From Spiroplasma endosymbiont of Amphimallon solstitiale (GTDB lineage Bacteria; Bacillota_I; Bacilli_A; Mycoplasmatales; VBWQ01), in the NCBI RefSeq assembly GCF_964030965.1, contig NZ_OZ034999.1:620001-684000 (forward strand): a stretch of 64,000 bases of DNA. The letters are read 5' to 3'. Both the position numbers and the translations under genes were made by a program. Shown here piece after piece: positions 45,573-57,232 of the stretch. Each line of letters opens with the position of its first letter. Positions within the stretch are counted from its first letter, which is position 1. The notes beneath the pieces were generated by a model, which was given only the letters and a program-made list of their open reading frames with translations, did not search any database and was not told the DNA's origin.

Positions 45573-46451
45573 TTATTTGGCAGAACTATCAATTTTTTCA
45601 CCTAATTGATAACGTATCATAGCTATAATTGTAGCATGATTTTTAGTTAAATACTCTTTAACCTTAATTGTATTATCCTTAATATAAAGTTGATTAACAA
45701 TAGTTAATTCAGATAATACTTTTTCAAAACGACCTCTTATAATATTTTCAAGAATATTATCAGGACGTTTTTTTTCTTTCAATTTTTCTTCTTCTTTTGT
45801 TTTTTCACTAATAATTGATAATTCTTTATCACGAACTGTTGCAGGTATGTGATCAATATCAATGTATTTAGCATCTGCTGATACTAATTGCATAGCAACA
45901 TTATTTGGAATATCACTTTCCTTATCAACACCTTTGATAATAACTAAACCACTATATTTACCACCACCATGGACATATGAACCAAAAACTTCATCACTAT
46001 TTTTACTTAAATATTGAAAACGATTTAAAACAATATTTTCACCTAATTTAGCGATAGCAAATCTTATCTCATCATTTAAACTTTCACTACTTCCATCAGC
46101 TTTTAACATTAAAGCTTCTTCAATAGTTTTAGGTTGATGTTTTAAAATTGTTTCCAAAATCTTAGTAAATAAATCATTAAAATCTTCTAAATCAGCAACT
46201 TGTTCAGTTTGACAATTTAATTCACCAATAATTGCATTATTACCACTAATAACAACTTTAGTAACCCCTTCAGTAGCTTTATTAATACTTTTTTTCTCTG
46301 CTTTTGCTAAACCTTTAATTTTTAATAGGGAAAGTGCTGCTTCAAAAATATTATTTTTTTCCATCAAAGCTTCTTTACAATCAGTAATTGGTAAATCGGT
46401 TGTATCTCTTAATTTTTTCAATAATTTAACATCTACTTTAACTTCTGACAT
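45573..46451 (-). CDS. tsf: Elongation factor Ts (292 aa)
   Basis: Exchanges GDP for GTP on EF-Tu. The N-terminal KLLKKLRDTTDLPITDCKEAL is the EF-Ts signature with the helical domain, and the core follows (GGKYSGLVIIKG...). Length is normal. 15 bp after rpsB. Confidence 0.97.
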   Translation of the reverse strand: MSEVKVDVKLLKKLRDTTDLPITDCKEALMEKNNIFEAALSLLKIKGLAKAEKKSINKATEGVTKVVISGNNAIIGELNCQTEQVADLEDFNDLFTKILETILKHQPKTIEEALMLKADGSSESLNDEIRFAIAKLGENIVLNRFQYLSKNSDEVFGSYVHGGGKYSGLVIIKGVDKESDIPNNVAMQLVSADAKYIDIDHIPATVRDKELSIISEKTKEEEKLKEKKRPDNILENIIRGRFEKVLSELTIVNQLYIKDNTIKVKEYLTKNHATIIAMIRYQLGEKIDSSAK

Positions 46452-46466
46452 ATAAACTATTCTCCT

Positions 46467-47243
46467 TTATTCTTTATTTTTTTCAATTACATTTTCAGTT
46501 TTATTTTCATCAAGACTAGTAGTTTCTTCTACTACTATTTCTTTTTTATCAATAACTGGTTTTACACTTTGTCCTTCATTAATAGCTTCAGCAATTTTCT
46601 TTGTAATTAAAGTAATTGATTTTGTAGCATCATCATTACCAGGAATAATATAATCAATATTATCTGGATTTGAATTACTATCACAAATCGCAATAATTTT
46701 GATACCAAGTTTAACTGCTTCTTCGACAGCAATTTTATTAGTAATAGTATCAGTAACAAAAATAGCTTCTGGTAATTTATACATATTTCTAATACCACCA
46801 AGGTTACGTTCTAAACGTGCTTTTTCTTTAATTACTAACATTTGCTCTTTTTTTGTTAAAAGTTTAATTTCTCCACTTTTTTCTTTATTTTCAATATCAA
46901 TTAACTTTTTAATACTTGATTTAATAGTTTTAAAATTAGTTAAATTACCACCTAATCAACGTTCTGTTACATAAGGTGAATTACAACTAATTGCAAGTTT
47001 TTGCACAGCTTCTTTGGCTTGTTTTTTTGTACCTACAAATAAAACTTTACCACCATTTTCACTAGTTTCTTTAACAAAGTGACAAGCTTCATCTAATTTA
47101 CGCATTGATTTTTGTAAATCAATAATATGAATACCATTTCTTTGACCAAAAATATATTTACACATCTTTGGATCTCATCTTTTAGTTTGGTGACCAAACT
47201 GAACTCCCGCTTCAAGGAGTTGTTCACGTGTTACAACTGACAT
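46467..47243 (-). CDS. rpsB: Ribosomal protein S2 (258 aa)
   Basis: 30S protein. [48 protein letters not shown] and [10 protein letters not shown] are hallmarks. Acidic C-terminal tail. First gene of rpsB-tsf, with a promoter at 47366. Confidence 0.97.
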
Positions 47244-47365
47244 ATTGTCTCCTTCTAATTTGTTTTTCTTCCATTTATTTCTAACATTGGCCACTTTTTA
47301 ATTAAAAAGCACTAGGCAATGAATTCACAAATGTGTTGCTTATTTTCATTAAATTAAGCGTGTAT

Positions 47366-47395
47366 ATTGTAGCATATTTTTTATATTTTAAACAA
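47366..47395 (-). promoter_or_regulatory. Promoter of rpsB-tsf
   Basis: On the minus strand TTGTTT, 18 bp, TACAAT, about 120 bp before rpsB. The long leader may regulate by S2, but no structure was confirmed. Confidence 0.6.
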
Positions 47396-47566
47396 ATTAT
47401 TTTTAAACATAAAAATAGAATTGTATTTTAATAAACTATATTATAAAAATATTTTTTAGTTTTCTTAAAAAAAATAATACCAATAAAAACACACAATATA
47501 TTATAAAAATAAAAAGTAAATTACACATATAAAATATTCATTTATGATATAAAATACTAAAAACTT

Positions 47567-47621
47567 AATATTAAGTTTTTTTAAACTAATTACTTTAATT
47601 TTAAAAGTAAATAGTTTTTTT
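47567..47621 (+). promoter_or_regulatory. Leader hairpin, copy 4
   Basis: AATATTAAGTTTTTTTAAAC leads into a hairpin (AAACTA...TACTTT / AAAGTA...TAGTTT) with a T run, 28 bp before the ATG at 47649. Same plan as the leaders at 4331, 15071 and 63390, on the other strand. Confidence 0.6.
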
Positions 47622-47725
47622 ATATTTAAAAGGGAAGATGGAAGAAAAATGTTTAAATCTAAAACACAAGAAAGACAACAACTTAAATATCATTTGCAAA
47701 ATCAACAAAATAGATTAAAAGAAAC

Positions 47726-47888
47726 CTTTAATTTTGTAGAAAAGTAATGATACATGATAAAGTGTTATTTTTAGAGAATTTTTACACTAAATAATGTTAT
47801 TTTTAACAAATTTTTAATTAAAAATAATATTTTAAGTGTAAATTGATGAATAATTTTTGGTCATCCATACTTTTCTACATAATTAAAA
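47726..47888 (-). mobile_element. 163-bp MITE-like element, copy J
   Basis: Flanked by AAAGAAAC (47718-47725, 47889-47896). Antisense in its host gene, but in the same codon phase as the others. Confidence 0.92.
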
Positions 47889-48072
47889 AAAGAAACTGTA
47901 CTAGAAGAACAAACAATATGTGGAGTTACAGAATCATTTGTGAAACTTACTGAACAACAATTAAAAAGCACAACTATGCTAATAGAAATGAGGTAACTAA
48001 TTTAGAAATAGATCAAAGATTAAGAAATAGATTTGCCATAGAAACAAAGACTAAAGGAACAACAAATCTGGC

Positions 48073-49446
48073 GAGGCTTTTTAGAAATCTGTGTATCTTT
48101 GTTTTACAAAGTACTAGTTCAGATTAATTCTATCTTCAAATTTTATCATAAAATGAGCAATTGCTGTATTTCAATTTTGAATAGGCAATGTTCATTTTTT
48201 TGTTATATTTTCAATTGCTAAATAAAATATTTTAAAAACTGACATATCATTAGGAAAAGCTTTTTTGTTTCTAATAACTTTTCGTAATTGACTATTAACA
48301 GATTCAATAGCATTTGTTGTATAAATTACTCTTTTGATTTCTGCAGGATAACTAATAAAAATAATCAAATTTTCTCAATTTTTATATCAAGATTTAGCAA
48401 TTTGGGGATATTGTTTATTTCATTTACTTTCAAATGATTCTAAAGCTTGCATTGCTTGTTCTTCACTACATGCACTATAAATTGGTTTTAAATCTGTAAC
48501 TAGAGTTTTTCGATGTTTGTATGAAACATATTTTAAACTATTTCGAATTTGATGAACAATGCATAATTGATGTTCTGTTTTAGGATAAACTGCTTGTATT
48601 GCTTCTGACATGTCTGTTAAATTATCACTACAAGCAATCAAAATATCATTTAAGCCTCGATTTTTCATTTCTGTGAAATTAGCTAATCAAAATTTAGCAC
48701 CTTCATTTTCACTAATTCATAAGCCTAAAACATCTTTTTTACCTTCTAAATCAACTCCTAATGCTATATAAACTGATTTATTAATAATCCGTTTATCTTG
48801 TCGAACTTTAACTACTATACAATCAAAATAAACAATCGGATAAACGCTTTCTAATGGTCGATTTTGTCATGTTTTGACATCATCAATAACATCATCAGTA
48901 ATTTGACTAATAACACTTTCACTAATATCAGCACCATGATATAACTCTTGTAACTGCATTCTAATGTCAGATAGAGTCATACCTTTTGCATATAGTGAAA
49001 GCACTTGTTGATCAAAACCATCAAATCTTCGCTGTCTTTTTGCAACTATTACAGGAGTAAAATCACTATTGCGATCTCTTGGTACATCAATCTCAATTTT
49101 ACCTTGTTGAGTTATTAATTTTTTTAAACTTGTACCATTACGAGCATTTTCAGTATTACTATGTTGATTTTTTTCATATCCTAAATAATTTTGCATTTCA
49201 GAATTCAACATTTTTTCAACTAAACGTTTTGTTAATTCTTTATATAAACCCCCTTCTTTAAAAACTGTTGTTAAATCTTCAGTATTTTCTAATAATAAAT
49301 CTACTGCTTTTGATATTGGATCATTATTATTAATATTTTGTTTTTTAGCCATCTGTAACTCACTCTTTCTAGTCATTTAATTATATTTACTAGAATTAAT
49401 TAAACATAGTTATTTTTGTAAGTTACACAGATTACTAAACATTGCC
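48073..49446 (-). mobile_element. IS256-type IS, copy 1 (complete)
   Basis: 1374 bp, flanked by the 8-bp duplication AATCTGGC (48065-48072, 49447-49454). The ends share TTTAG(A/T)AATCTGTGTA. Confidence 0.93.
48114..49376 (-). CDS. IS256-family (mutator type) transposase (420 aa)
   Basis: Transposase of the IS256/MULE group. [28 protein letters not shown], the [13 protein letters not shown] segment with the first Asp, [15 protein letters not shown] with the second, [19 protein letters not shown], and the late [17 protein letters not shown] with the Glu are typical. Intact with several TGA tryptophans. Confidence 0.94.
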
Positions 49447-49705
49447 AATCTGGCATTTGTTCTGGTGATGTTTTATATGATAAAGAAATAAAAGCAAGTA
49501 AAAATAAAATAACACAAAACATAAGAACTGTTTATTATGATCCACCTTCTACACATTCAATGTGAAGCCCTAAAAAACAAGTTAGACAATGAAATGAAGA
49601 AATGAAAAATAAAAGTAATCAAGATGCTGATTATTCTCATTGAGATAGAAAGCAAAATAGTAATCCATTTAGTTCTCCATTTAAATAAATTTAAATATAA
49701 CTATA

Positions 49706-49740
49706 TAAAAAGAAGAGTGAAATTTCACTCTTCTTTTTAT
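49706..49740 (+). terminator. Terminator after the wrecked gene
   Basis: Stem AAAAAGAAGAGTGAA / TTTCACTCTTCTTTTT, near perfect, ending in T residues; symmetrical, so it may also serve the minus-strand fragment that follows. Confidence 0.8.
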
Positions 49741-49758
49741 ATTTATTAATTTTAATAA

Positions 49759-50090
49759 TTAAGATATATATAAAGTCTTTTCAGTAGCAAATTGAATATC
49801 ACCAATTGATATTTTTACTTTTATGGTATTTCCTTTAACAAAATTTCCTGCACCTTCTGCAGCTTCACTAACATTAATTTTTAAAGCACCTTGTTTAATA
49901 AGGTCAACAATACTTTTTATTGTTTTACCTTCACTTTCAGTAGTTTTAAAATATTCTGTTAAGTCTGTACCAACTGGAAATTTTGCTTTTGGTTCCCCAG
50001 CTGCAAATCCAGGAATAGATTCAAAATTAGCATTTGATATTGCAGTTGGTAAAATTGATGTAACTAATCCTTGCTGATGGGCGCATCACT
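49759..50090 (-). pseudogene. 3' fragment of a surface lipoprotein-like gene
   Basis: Reads GLVTSILPTAISNANFESIP...VKISIGDIQFATEKTLYIS and stops at 49759. The frame is blocked upstream by a stop near 50103 and there is no start, so it is only a C-terminal piece of ~105 residues. Composition (Thr/Lys/Val, alternating strands) resembles spiroplasmal surface lipoproteins such as spiralin; unproven. The break lies at a GC-rich ATGCGCCC. Confidence 0.5.
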
Positions 50091-50428
50091 TTAACCCTTA
50101 GATTCATAATTGGATAACAAAGAACGATATAACTATCGTTCTTTTTTTGTTAAAGATTAAAACTTCATAAAACTGTCGTAGAAGTCTAATAGTGAGTACT
50201 TTATGTAAATGCTTCTATATAAAGAATTGGGACGGATTGGGACGGTAACAAAAACGGAGGATATAATTACTTATTAACCATTTCTTAAATTCTAGACAAG
50301 AAATAATTGTAATTATATGCAATTGTAAATTTATCTTACTACTAATTAAAAATAATTACAACAAAAATACTTATATTACATTTTATTAAATGTTAAAATT
50401 AACAAATAAATTTAAGGAGATTTTAAAA
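50091..50428. other. Intergenic with terminator
   Basis: Contains the hairpin AAAGAACGATA / TATCGTTCTTT with T run (50124-50156) and a direct repeat ATTGGGACGG twice in a row near 50225-50245. No gene seen. Confidence 0.5.
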
Positions 50429-50851
50429 ATGAAAATTTACAAACTTAAAAAATTACATTTAATAACTATATTACTATTTATTTTAACTCTTTTAATTATT
50501 ACTACTGCTTTAATATTAATTGGTATTTCAAATTTCAATTATCATAATCATGAACAAATTAAAATTATAAATGGATTTAATATTTTAAAAATTTATAGTA
50601 CATATTCTATTTTATGTCATTGTGCAAATCATATATGTTTATGTCATATTTTTCAAAATAATCAAAATTATTATAATTGAATTCAATTGCAAATTGGAGT
50701 TATATTATTAATAATAGTAATACCAATTTTTATAGTTATAATTATAGCATTAACTTTTTTCATTATTGGTTTAAAAATGAAAATAAAAAATAATAATTTT
50801 TGAGACGCTATTGCAAATTGTGAAATAATCAGTAATTATTATATTCATTAA
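50429..50851 (+). CDS. Small membrane hypothetical (140 aa)
   Basis: Start at 50429 chosen for AAGGAGAT 8 bases before it. Two membrane segments (ITILLFILTLLIITTALILIG near the N-terminus and VILLIIVIPIFIVIIIALTFF near 90-110) enclose a loop with C-H-C and H-I-C-L-C-H residues, possibly metal or disulfide. Unknown family. It ends 3 bp from the convergent transposase. Confidence 0.6.
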
Positions 50852-50853
50852 AA

Positions 50854-51972
50854 TTATGTTTTCAAATTTATTTGATTGCACTTAAAAATAACCATTTTAA
50901 TATAAATATTTATGCTATATGTTCTATTACCAAGCATTTCTTTTAAAATATGTCAAATATTACTTTCAGTAAAACAACCAATATTTCACTTTGCACCTTG
51001 ATTAACAATACCTTTTTTATTATTTTTAAAATATTGTTTTTTTAATTTTTTATGATTTTTTAATATTTCACTCATATATTTAATTAATTCATCATATTGA
51101 CCATTTTCAATAAAAGTTCTACAAGTATTATATTCATTTCAATATTTTCCCTTATTTCCAGCAATAATTCCTATATATAACTTTTTAACCAAATGGAATT
51201 TATCTAAAACAAATTCAGCACCTAAATAATCTGCAACTTCTTTAATTCACCCAGCACTATCACCACAAATAATTATTTTTGCTTGTTCAAAATTTTCAAA
51301 AAATCTTTGTCCTTGTTGTAAAATAAATTCAGCAGTTTTTTTAACTCCAAGTTTAGTTTTTGTTGGTCTTATTATTACATCTGCTCTTTTATTAACTAAT
51401 GTATGATTAACATTATCTGTACAAAATAATACTAAACGCATTGAATATTTACCAGAATTACGTTTAAATTTTCAAAATTTTCGATGTCCATCATCAATAC
51501 TAATATAAATAAATTGATTTGGTTCTAATTTTATTTTAGGAACATCTAATTTACTAACTTGATACTCTTGAAATATTCTACTAATACCGGTTGTACTAAA
51601 TTTTGTTTGTTTCATAGTATGTAAAATATCAATATATCTTTTTCCATCAGCAAAATGTTCAATAACATTATTTTTTATATCTTGGCAAGTTCTTTTATAT
51701 TTAGGTAATTGCAATTCTTCATCTAATAAACAAACTCTTACTCATTTTTTTAATTTTTCATCATAGTATTTATAATCACGACATTTATAAGTGACAAGAC
51801 CATTTATAGTATTTCTAGTTCTTGTTTTAATTTTAACTGGAATATATTTTTTATCTCTTTCTTTTAATATTCTTCAATCTGTTTTTTCTCATTGATTTTT
51901 TATATCATCTCTAAATGATTGATACATTCTTTCAGTTGCTTCTTTTAAAGTTCATAAATAATTAAAACTCAT
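50854..51972 (-). CDS. ISLre2-family (UPF0236) transposase-like protein (372 aa)
   Basis: Starts MSFNYLWTLKEATERMYQSF. The RIIIC-GDSAGWIKEVADYLGAEFV-LDKFHLVKKL segment is the hallmark of ISLre2/UPF0236 proteins; FIYISIDDGHRKFWK holds an early acidic pair. Shorter than many members (~430 aa), so perhaps C-terminally truncated; the tail (KCNQINLKT) looks foreign. I did not find element ends. Confidence 0.75.
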
Positions 51973-52401
51973 ATTTAACTCTCCTAATCTGTTTTTTTAT
52001 ACTAATTATTAATTTTAATTTACATAAATTTAAAGTGTGAAAATATTATAAATAACATTAATAATTTATTTTATCCATAATAATCCACATAAAAACGTAA
52101 TTATGAATAAAATAATGGTATTCCGAAAAAAAAGTACTTTCATATTTTCCATATAATAAACAAGTGACATACAATTAATAGTATTGGTCTCATAAAATAA
52201 ACACCTTTAATTTAGGTGTTATTTTGCGTTTAAATGTATACTTGTAAAAAATAAGCAAATAAATATAAATATTTTAAAAAATATATATACTTATATATAG
52301 ATTTTAGAGTTTAGAATGAGATTTAAAAAATAATAGAATTTTTACAATTAAAAAAAATAAATTAAAAAGTATTTTTTCTTTTTTAATTATTTTTTATATT
52401 T
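51973..52401. other. Intergenic, no gene seen
   Basis: AT-rich, with a hairpin at 52201-52219 (ACACCT / AGGTGT, symmetrical with T runs) that can terminate transcription. Nothing else supported. Confidence 0.45.
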
Positions 52402-52485
52402 CCTGAATTGTAAAATTAAAAAGGACACTTATATAAAATTAAATTGTGTTAATTCTATAATTAAGAAAAGAAAGGAATTAGCACA

Positions 52486-53601
52486 ATGTATAAGTATCTG
52501 ACTATTGAATCAATAATAGCAATAAAAGAATATAAAAGTTATGGATTTTCGATTCGTAAAATAGCAAAAGCCATTGATTATAGTAAATCAACTGTACATA
52601 GAGTTTGTAGATTATTAAATCAAAACTTATTGCCATTAGAAATATTGAATAAAATTCAAAAAAATAAACAAAATGCAGGTAGAAAATTAATAATTTTAAC
52701 TTTAATAGAAATTAATACTATTAATCATTTGTTAATTACTAAAAATTATGCTCTTGATATAATTGCTAATTTTTTAAAGGAAAATAAAATAAAAAGTATT
52801 TCAACAAAAACTTTATATAACATGTTTAAAACAAATCGAATGGGTTTTGATGAAAATAACTTATTGAGAAAAGGAAAAAATAAACCTCACAAACAAAAAG
52901 AAACTAGGGGCAGAATTAATAATTGTAAGTCTATTCATGAAAGAAATTTAATCATTCCTAATATTAAAAATATAGAAGAATTCTTTAATTTTGTAGAAAA
53001 GTAATGATACATGATAAAGTGTTATTTTTAGAGAATTTTTACACTAAATAATGTTAATTTTAACAAATTTTTAATTAAAAATAATATTTTAAGTGTAAAT
53101 TGATGAATAATTTTTGGTCATCCATACTTTTCTACATAATTAAAAGAAGAATTTGGTCATTTAGAGGGTGATACTATCATTGGTAAAGATCATAAAAGTT
53201 CTATTATTACTTTAGCTGATATATGATCAAAAACCACAATTCCTTTAGCAACTAAAAATAATAAATCAGAAAATATTACAAAAAGTATAATAAAATTTAT
53301 TTCAAAGTTACAAAAAGGAACAGTTAAAACTATTACTTTTGATCGTGGTAAAGAATTTAGTAAATGAAAATTAATCGAAAAAAATTGTAATGTTAAGATT
53401 TATTTTGCAGATCCTGGTAAACCTTGTCAAAGAGGTTTAAATGAAAATAATAATGGTATTTTAAGAAGATATTTACCAAAATCTACAGATCTATCTTCAT
53501 ATAAACAAAAAGATTTAAATACTATAGCATTTCAAATTAATTCTACACCCAGAAAATCACTATCTTATAAAAGACCAATAGATTTAATACAATTATTTTA
53601 A
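52486..53601 (+). pseudogene. IS30-family transposase, split by MITE
   Basis: Matches the intact copy at 8713. An antisense 163-bp element (52983-53145) cuts it after KNIEEF, just before the first catalytic Asp, so the piece left is a DNA-binding half of 172 aa ending in FNFVEK. No restart is offered in this orientation. Confidence 0.88.
52983..53145 (-). mobile_element. 163-bp MITE-like element, copy K
   Basis: Flanked by GAAGAATT (52975-52982, 53146-53153). Antisense; same codon phase. Confidence 0.92.
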
Positions 53602-53672
53602 AAAACTGTCCCATTTATATTTACAATTCAGGTTTTGTAATAACTTTATTGTAAAAAGGGGACATATAAAAT

Positions 53673-53963
53673 ATGAAAAAATGAATAAAAACAAATTTGA
53701 GTAAAATAACATTAGCATTAGCATTAACTGGCACTATAAGTGGAATAACTAGTTTAATAATTGGTTCAATTGCACATAATAAAACTAAATGTTTATGTTA
53801 TTTTTTAGATTATGATGGTAATTCCCACTGGGGGGGATCAACTATATGAGAATATAAAACAAGTGATAAGCATAAAATATCACTTTATTTTGGATTTAAA
53901 CCTATGTCTGATTATGATATAAAATGAGATGGCATATATCCAAATGGATATTTTGATAATTAG
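53673..53963 (+). CDS. Small secreted or membrane-anchored hypothetical (96 aa)
   Basis: Basic start (MKKWIKTNLSK), then a hydrophobic segment (ITLALALTGTISGITSLIIGSIA), then a soluble part with two Cys (KCLCYF) and aromatic/Gly-rich DYDGNSHWGGSTIWEYK. AAAAGGGG supports the ATG. All TGA read as Trp. No family recognised. Lies tail-to-tail with the truncated gene at 53960, overlapping by 4 bp. Confidence 0.7.
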
Positions 53964-54709
53964 ATTTCTAAATTTATATAAGAAATATTTTCGTTATATT
54001 TATCAAATAAATTAATATTTTTTAAGTTTATTTCTTGTTTATCTGTTATTAAAATTAAATCATAATTTCTAGCACCAAATATGCCACTAACTTCGATCCG
54101 ATTTAAATTATTAATCGGATTTTCAATTTGTAATTCAAACTCATTATTATTATCAATTTTTATAATTTCTTTATAAAATTCTAATTTAGAAAATAATTGA
54201 GATTTATTAGAACCATATAAATTTAAAGCATTTTCAATTTTATTAGTACTAATAATTGCTCTTGTAAAATATTTACCATATTCACCATTTCCTAATGTTC
54301 AATCAGCAGGAATTAATGATGGTATATTATTACTTTCTAGTTCATTTGTTATAGATAATCAATTAAATTGATTATCGTCTAGTTTAAATAATTCATTTTG
54401 ACTAATATCATTATTTTTTAATTTAATATTTTTTAAATTTGTAAAATCAAAATATACAGATTTCAATATTACTTTTACATCTTTAAATTCTCAAACTTTA
54501 TCTGGTGTAGAATGAATTGGATTTGATTTTAATTCAAAATAGTAAGGTAATAATAACTTATAATCATCATTTAAACCATTATTAATTGACATTGATGAAT
54601 AAATATTTTTTGATAACATTATAATTAATTGTTTAAAAATTTTAATTTGTGGCAAATTTGTATAATTTGGATAATCTAATTCTCATTGTTTAAATAAGTT
54701 AGTAATAAT
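53960..54709 (-). pseudogene. 5'-truncated hypothetical gene
   Basis: Open minus-strand frame of 249 codons (IITNLFKQWELDYPNYTNL... to ...ENISYINLEI) that runs into the IS256-type end at 54710 with no start. The missing N-terminal part is not found on the other side of the IS. The body is Asn/Lys/Ile-rich, with strand-like patterns; possibly a surface protein. Unknown family. Confidence 0.6.
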
Positions 54710-55136
54710 GGCAATGTTTAGTAATCTGTGTAACTTACAAAAATAACTATGTTTAATTAATTCTAGTAAATATAATTAAATGACTAGAAAGAGTGAGTTA
54801 CAGATGGCTAAAAAACAAAATATTAATAATAATGATCCAATATCAAAAGCAGTAGATTTATTATTAGAAAATACTGAAGATTTAACAACAGTTTTTAAAG
54901 AAGGGGGTTTATATAAAGAATTAACAAAACGTTTAGTTGAAAAAATGTTGAATTCTGAAATGCAAAATTATTTAGGATATGAAAAAAATCAACATAGTAA
55001 TACTGAAAATGCTCGTAATGGTACAAGTTCAAAAAAATTAATAACTCAACAAGGTAAAATTGAGATTGATGTACCAAGAGATCGCAATAGTGATTTTACT
55101 CCTGTAATAGTTGCAAAAAGACAGCGAAGATTTGAT

Positions 55137-56276
55137 TTTTAATTTTGTAGAAAAGTAGTGGTAAAATAAAAAAAGTCATCAACTTGACTTAAAATTTGAT
55201 TTTATTAAATTTTGGGATTTATTTTTTTACAAACTGAAATATAACACATTGGATTTTTGATAAGGGGTTAATCCGTAGTGTTGATATTTTCATTTCCATA
55301 AATTGAGGTAATTTTGAATATTGGTAAATCCAATGCCATGGTAATGAGTAATAAATTCTTTTAAACTTGATTGTATTTTACTGACATTACTTAATTTTTT
55401 ATAATTTAATTCTTTATTTTCTTTTGATTTAAACTGCTGGATAGTGGATTTAGTTTGTTTAGCTACTGTATCATATAATACTTGCATATCACAAACTATA
55501 ATTGAATTTTCTTCGATAAGTTTCGATGTTAAGTTTTCTTGTACTCATTTTTTATTTAATCTTTTAGTATTTGTTGTTTGAGCATAGATATTTCGGTTTT
55601 CATCAATTGCCATTTGAATACAACAATTTAAATCTTTAGCATTTTCTTCAATTCATTGTTTTCTTGGATCATTTGGATCTTTAAAGTTTCCTTTATGAAT
55701 TTCTTTGATAAAAGTTTCGTCAACTTCAATTCTAGCTTTTAATTTTACAAATTGATTTTGTGTTTTTACTAATTGTGTTGATTTCATAAATTTTTGACGA
55801 TTAAATCAGGCAGTTTTATTTGTAGTATTAATAAATTGAGAAATAATGTAAGCAGATTGACCTAAAGTAGCTATTTGTATCAATAAATCTCATTGATCAT
55901 GAGATAAATGACTTCAATAAAAATAATGATTTTTAAAAGCATGAAAAGTAATATTACAACTTTTACATTTATATCTTTGCTTATAATCTTTACTACCATA
56001 TTTAGTACACAAAAAAGAACTACAATCTGGACATTGAATCCCTTTCTCTTTGAATTTTTGTTCGACTGCTTCAAATTTTTCTTTTTTCTCAATTTGTTTA
56101 ATTCTAGTTTTATTTTCTCTAAAAATCTCAATAAAATCTTTATCAGACAAATTATTTAAAATTTCTTTTACTGTATTTTTATTCATTTAAAATCACCTCT
56201 TTAATATTAAAAATACCATATAAAAATATATTTTTGCTAATTTTACTAATACCACTACTTTTCTACAAAATTAAAG
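55137..56276 (-). mobile_element. IS1595-type IS, copy 3 (complete)
   Basis: 1140 bp with typical ends, flanked by GATTTGAT (55129-55136, 56277-56284). Nested in the IS256-type copy. Confidence 0.93.
55227..56186 (-). CDS. IS1595-type transposase (319 aa)
   Basis: Intact and nearly identical to the protein at 19848 (differs at NITFHAF versus NINFHAF, and PNDPRKQ versus PNDSRKQ). Zinc ribbon CPDC/CKSC present. Together with the 19848 copy it is a possible source of transposase for the 163-bp elements. Confidence 0.9.
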
Positions 56277-57232
56277 GATTTGATGGTTTTGATCAACAAG
56301 TGCTTTCACTATATGCAAAAGGTATGACTCTATCTGACATTAGAATGCAGTTACAAGAGTTATATCATGGTGCTGATATTAGTGAAAGTGTTATTAGTCC
56401 AAATTACTGATGATGTTATTGATGATGTCAAAGCATGACAAAATCGACCATTAGAAAGCGTTTATCCGATTGTTTATTTTGATTGTATAGTAGTTAAAGT
56501 TCGACAAGATAAACGGATTATTAATAAATCAGTTTATATAGCATTAGGAGTTGATTTAGAAGGTAAAAAAGATGTTTTAGGCTTATGAATTAGTGAAAAT
56601 GAAGGTGCTAAATTTTGATTAGCTAATTTCACAGAAATGAAAAATCGAGGCTTAAATGATATTTTGATTGCTTGTAGTGATAATTTAACAGGCATGTCAG
56701 AAGCAATACAAGCAGTTTATCCTAAAACAGAACATCAATTATGCATTGTTCATCAAATTCGAAATAGTTTAAAATATGTTTCATACAAACATCGAAAAAC
56801 TCTAGTTACAGATTTAAAACCAATTTATAGTGCATGTAGTGAAGAACAAGCAATGCAAGCTTTAGAATCATTTGAAAGTAAATGAAATAAACAATATCCC
56901 CAAATTGCTAAATCTTGATATAAAAATTGAGAAAATTTGATGATTTTTATTAGTTATCCTGCAGAAATCAAAAGAGTAATTTATACAACAAATGCTATTG
57001 AATCTGTTAATAGTCAATTACGAAAAGTTATTAGAAACAAAAAAGCTTTTCCTAATGATATGTCAGTTTTTAAAATATTTTATTTAGCAATTGAAAATAT
57101 AACAAAAAAATGAACATTGCCTATTCAAAATTGAAATACAGCAATTGCTCATTTTATGATAAAATTTGAAGACAGAATTAATCTGAACTAGTACTTTGTA
57201 AAACAAAGATACACAGATTTCTAAAAAGCCTC

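Larger units (their letters stand above)
47649..49688 (+). pseudogene. Coiled-coil hypothetical gene wrecked by MITE and IS256-type
   Basis: Starts MFKSKTQERQQLKYHLQNQQ..., enters a 163-bp element after RLKET, resumes as VLEEQTICGVTESFVKLTEQQLKSTTMLIEM, then breaks. The IS256-type copy (48073-49446) splits a further part, after which SGICSGDVLYDKEIKASKNKI... runs to the stop at 49688. At least one more frameshift is needed, so it is long dead. Gln/Lys/Glu-rich; family not recognised. Confidence 0.65.
52402..53632 (+). mobile_element. IS30-type IS, copy 4, with MITE inside
   Basis: Complete ends, flanked by TTT on both sides (3-bp duplication). Confidence 0.92.
54780..57191 (+). pseudogene. 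IS256-family transposase, doubly broken
   Basis: Same protein as at 48114, interrupted after KRQRRFD by an IS1595-type element, and with one extra C in VISQ (ATTAGTCCAAATTACTG versus ATTAGTCAAATTACTG) that shifts the frame. Confidence 0.92.
54710..57232 (+). mobile_element. IS256-type IS, copy 2, with IS1595-type inside
   Basis: Both IS256-type ends are present but the flanks differ (AGTAATAA left, TTAGCACA right), so there is no target duplication and a rearrangement is likely. It is interrupted by an IS1595-type copy at 55137. Confidence 0.9.

Noticed and set aside
49823-50077. Open plus-strand frame
   Set aside because: It is the complement of the lipoprotein-like fragment, whose minus-strand protein has sensible composition and a proper stop.
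55908-56159. Minus/plus open frames opposite the zinc-ribbon end of each IS1595-type copy
   Set aside because: The same antisense frame recurs in all three copies only because the DNA is the same; Phe/Ile-rich, no start signal.
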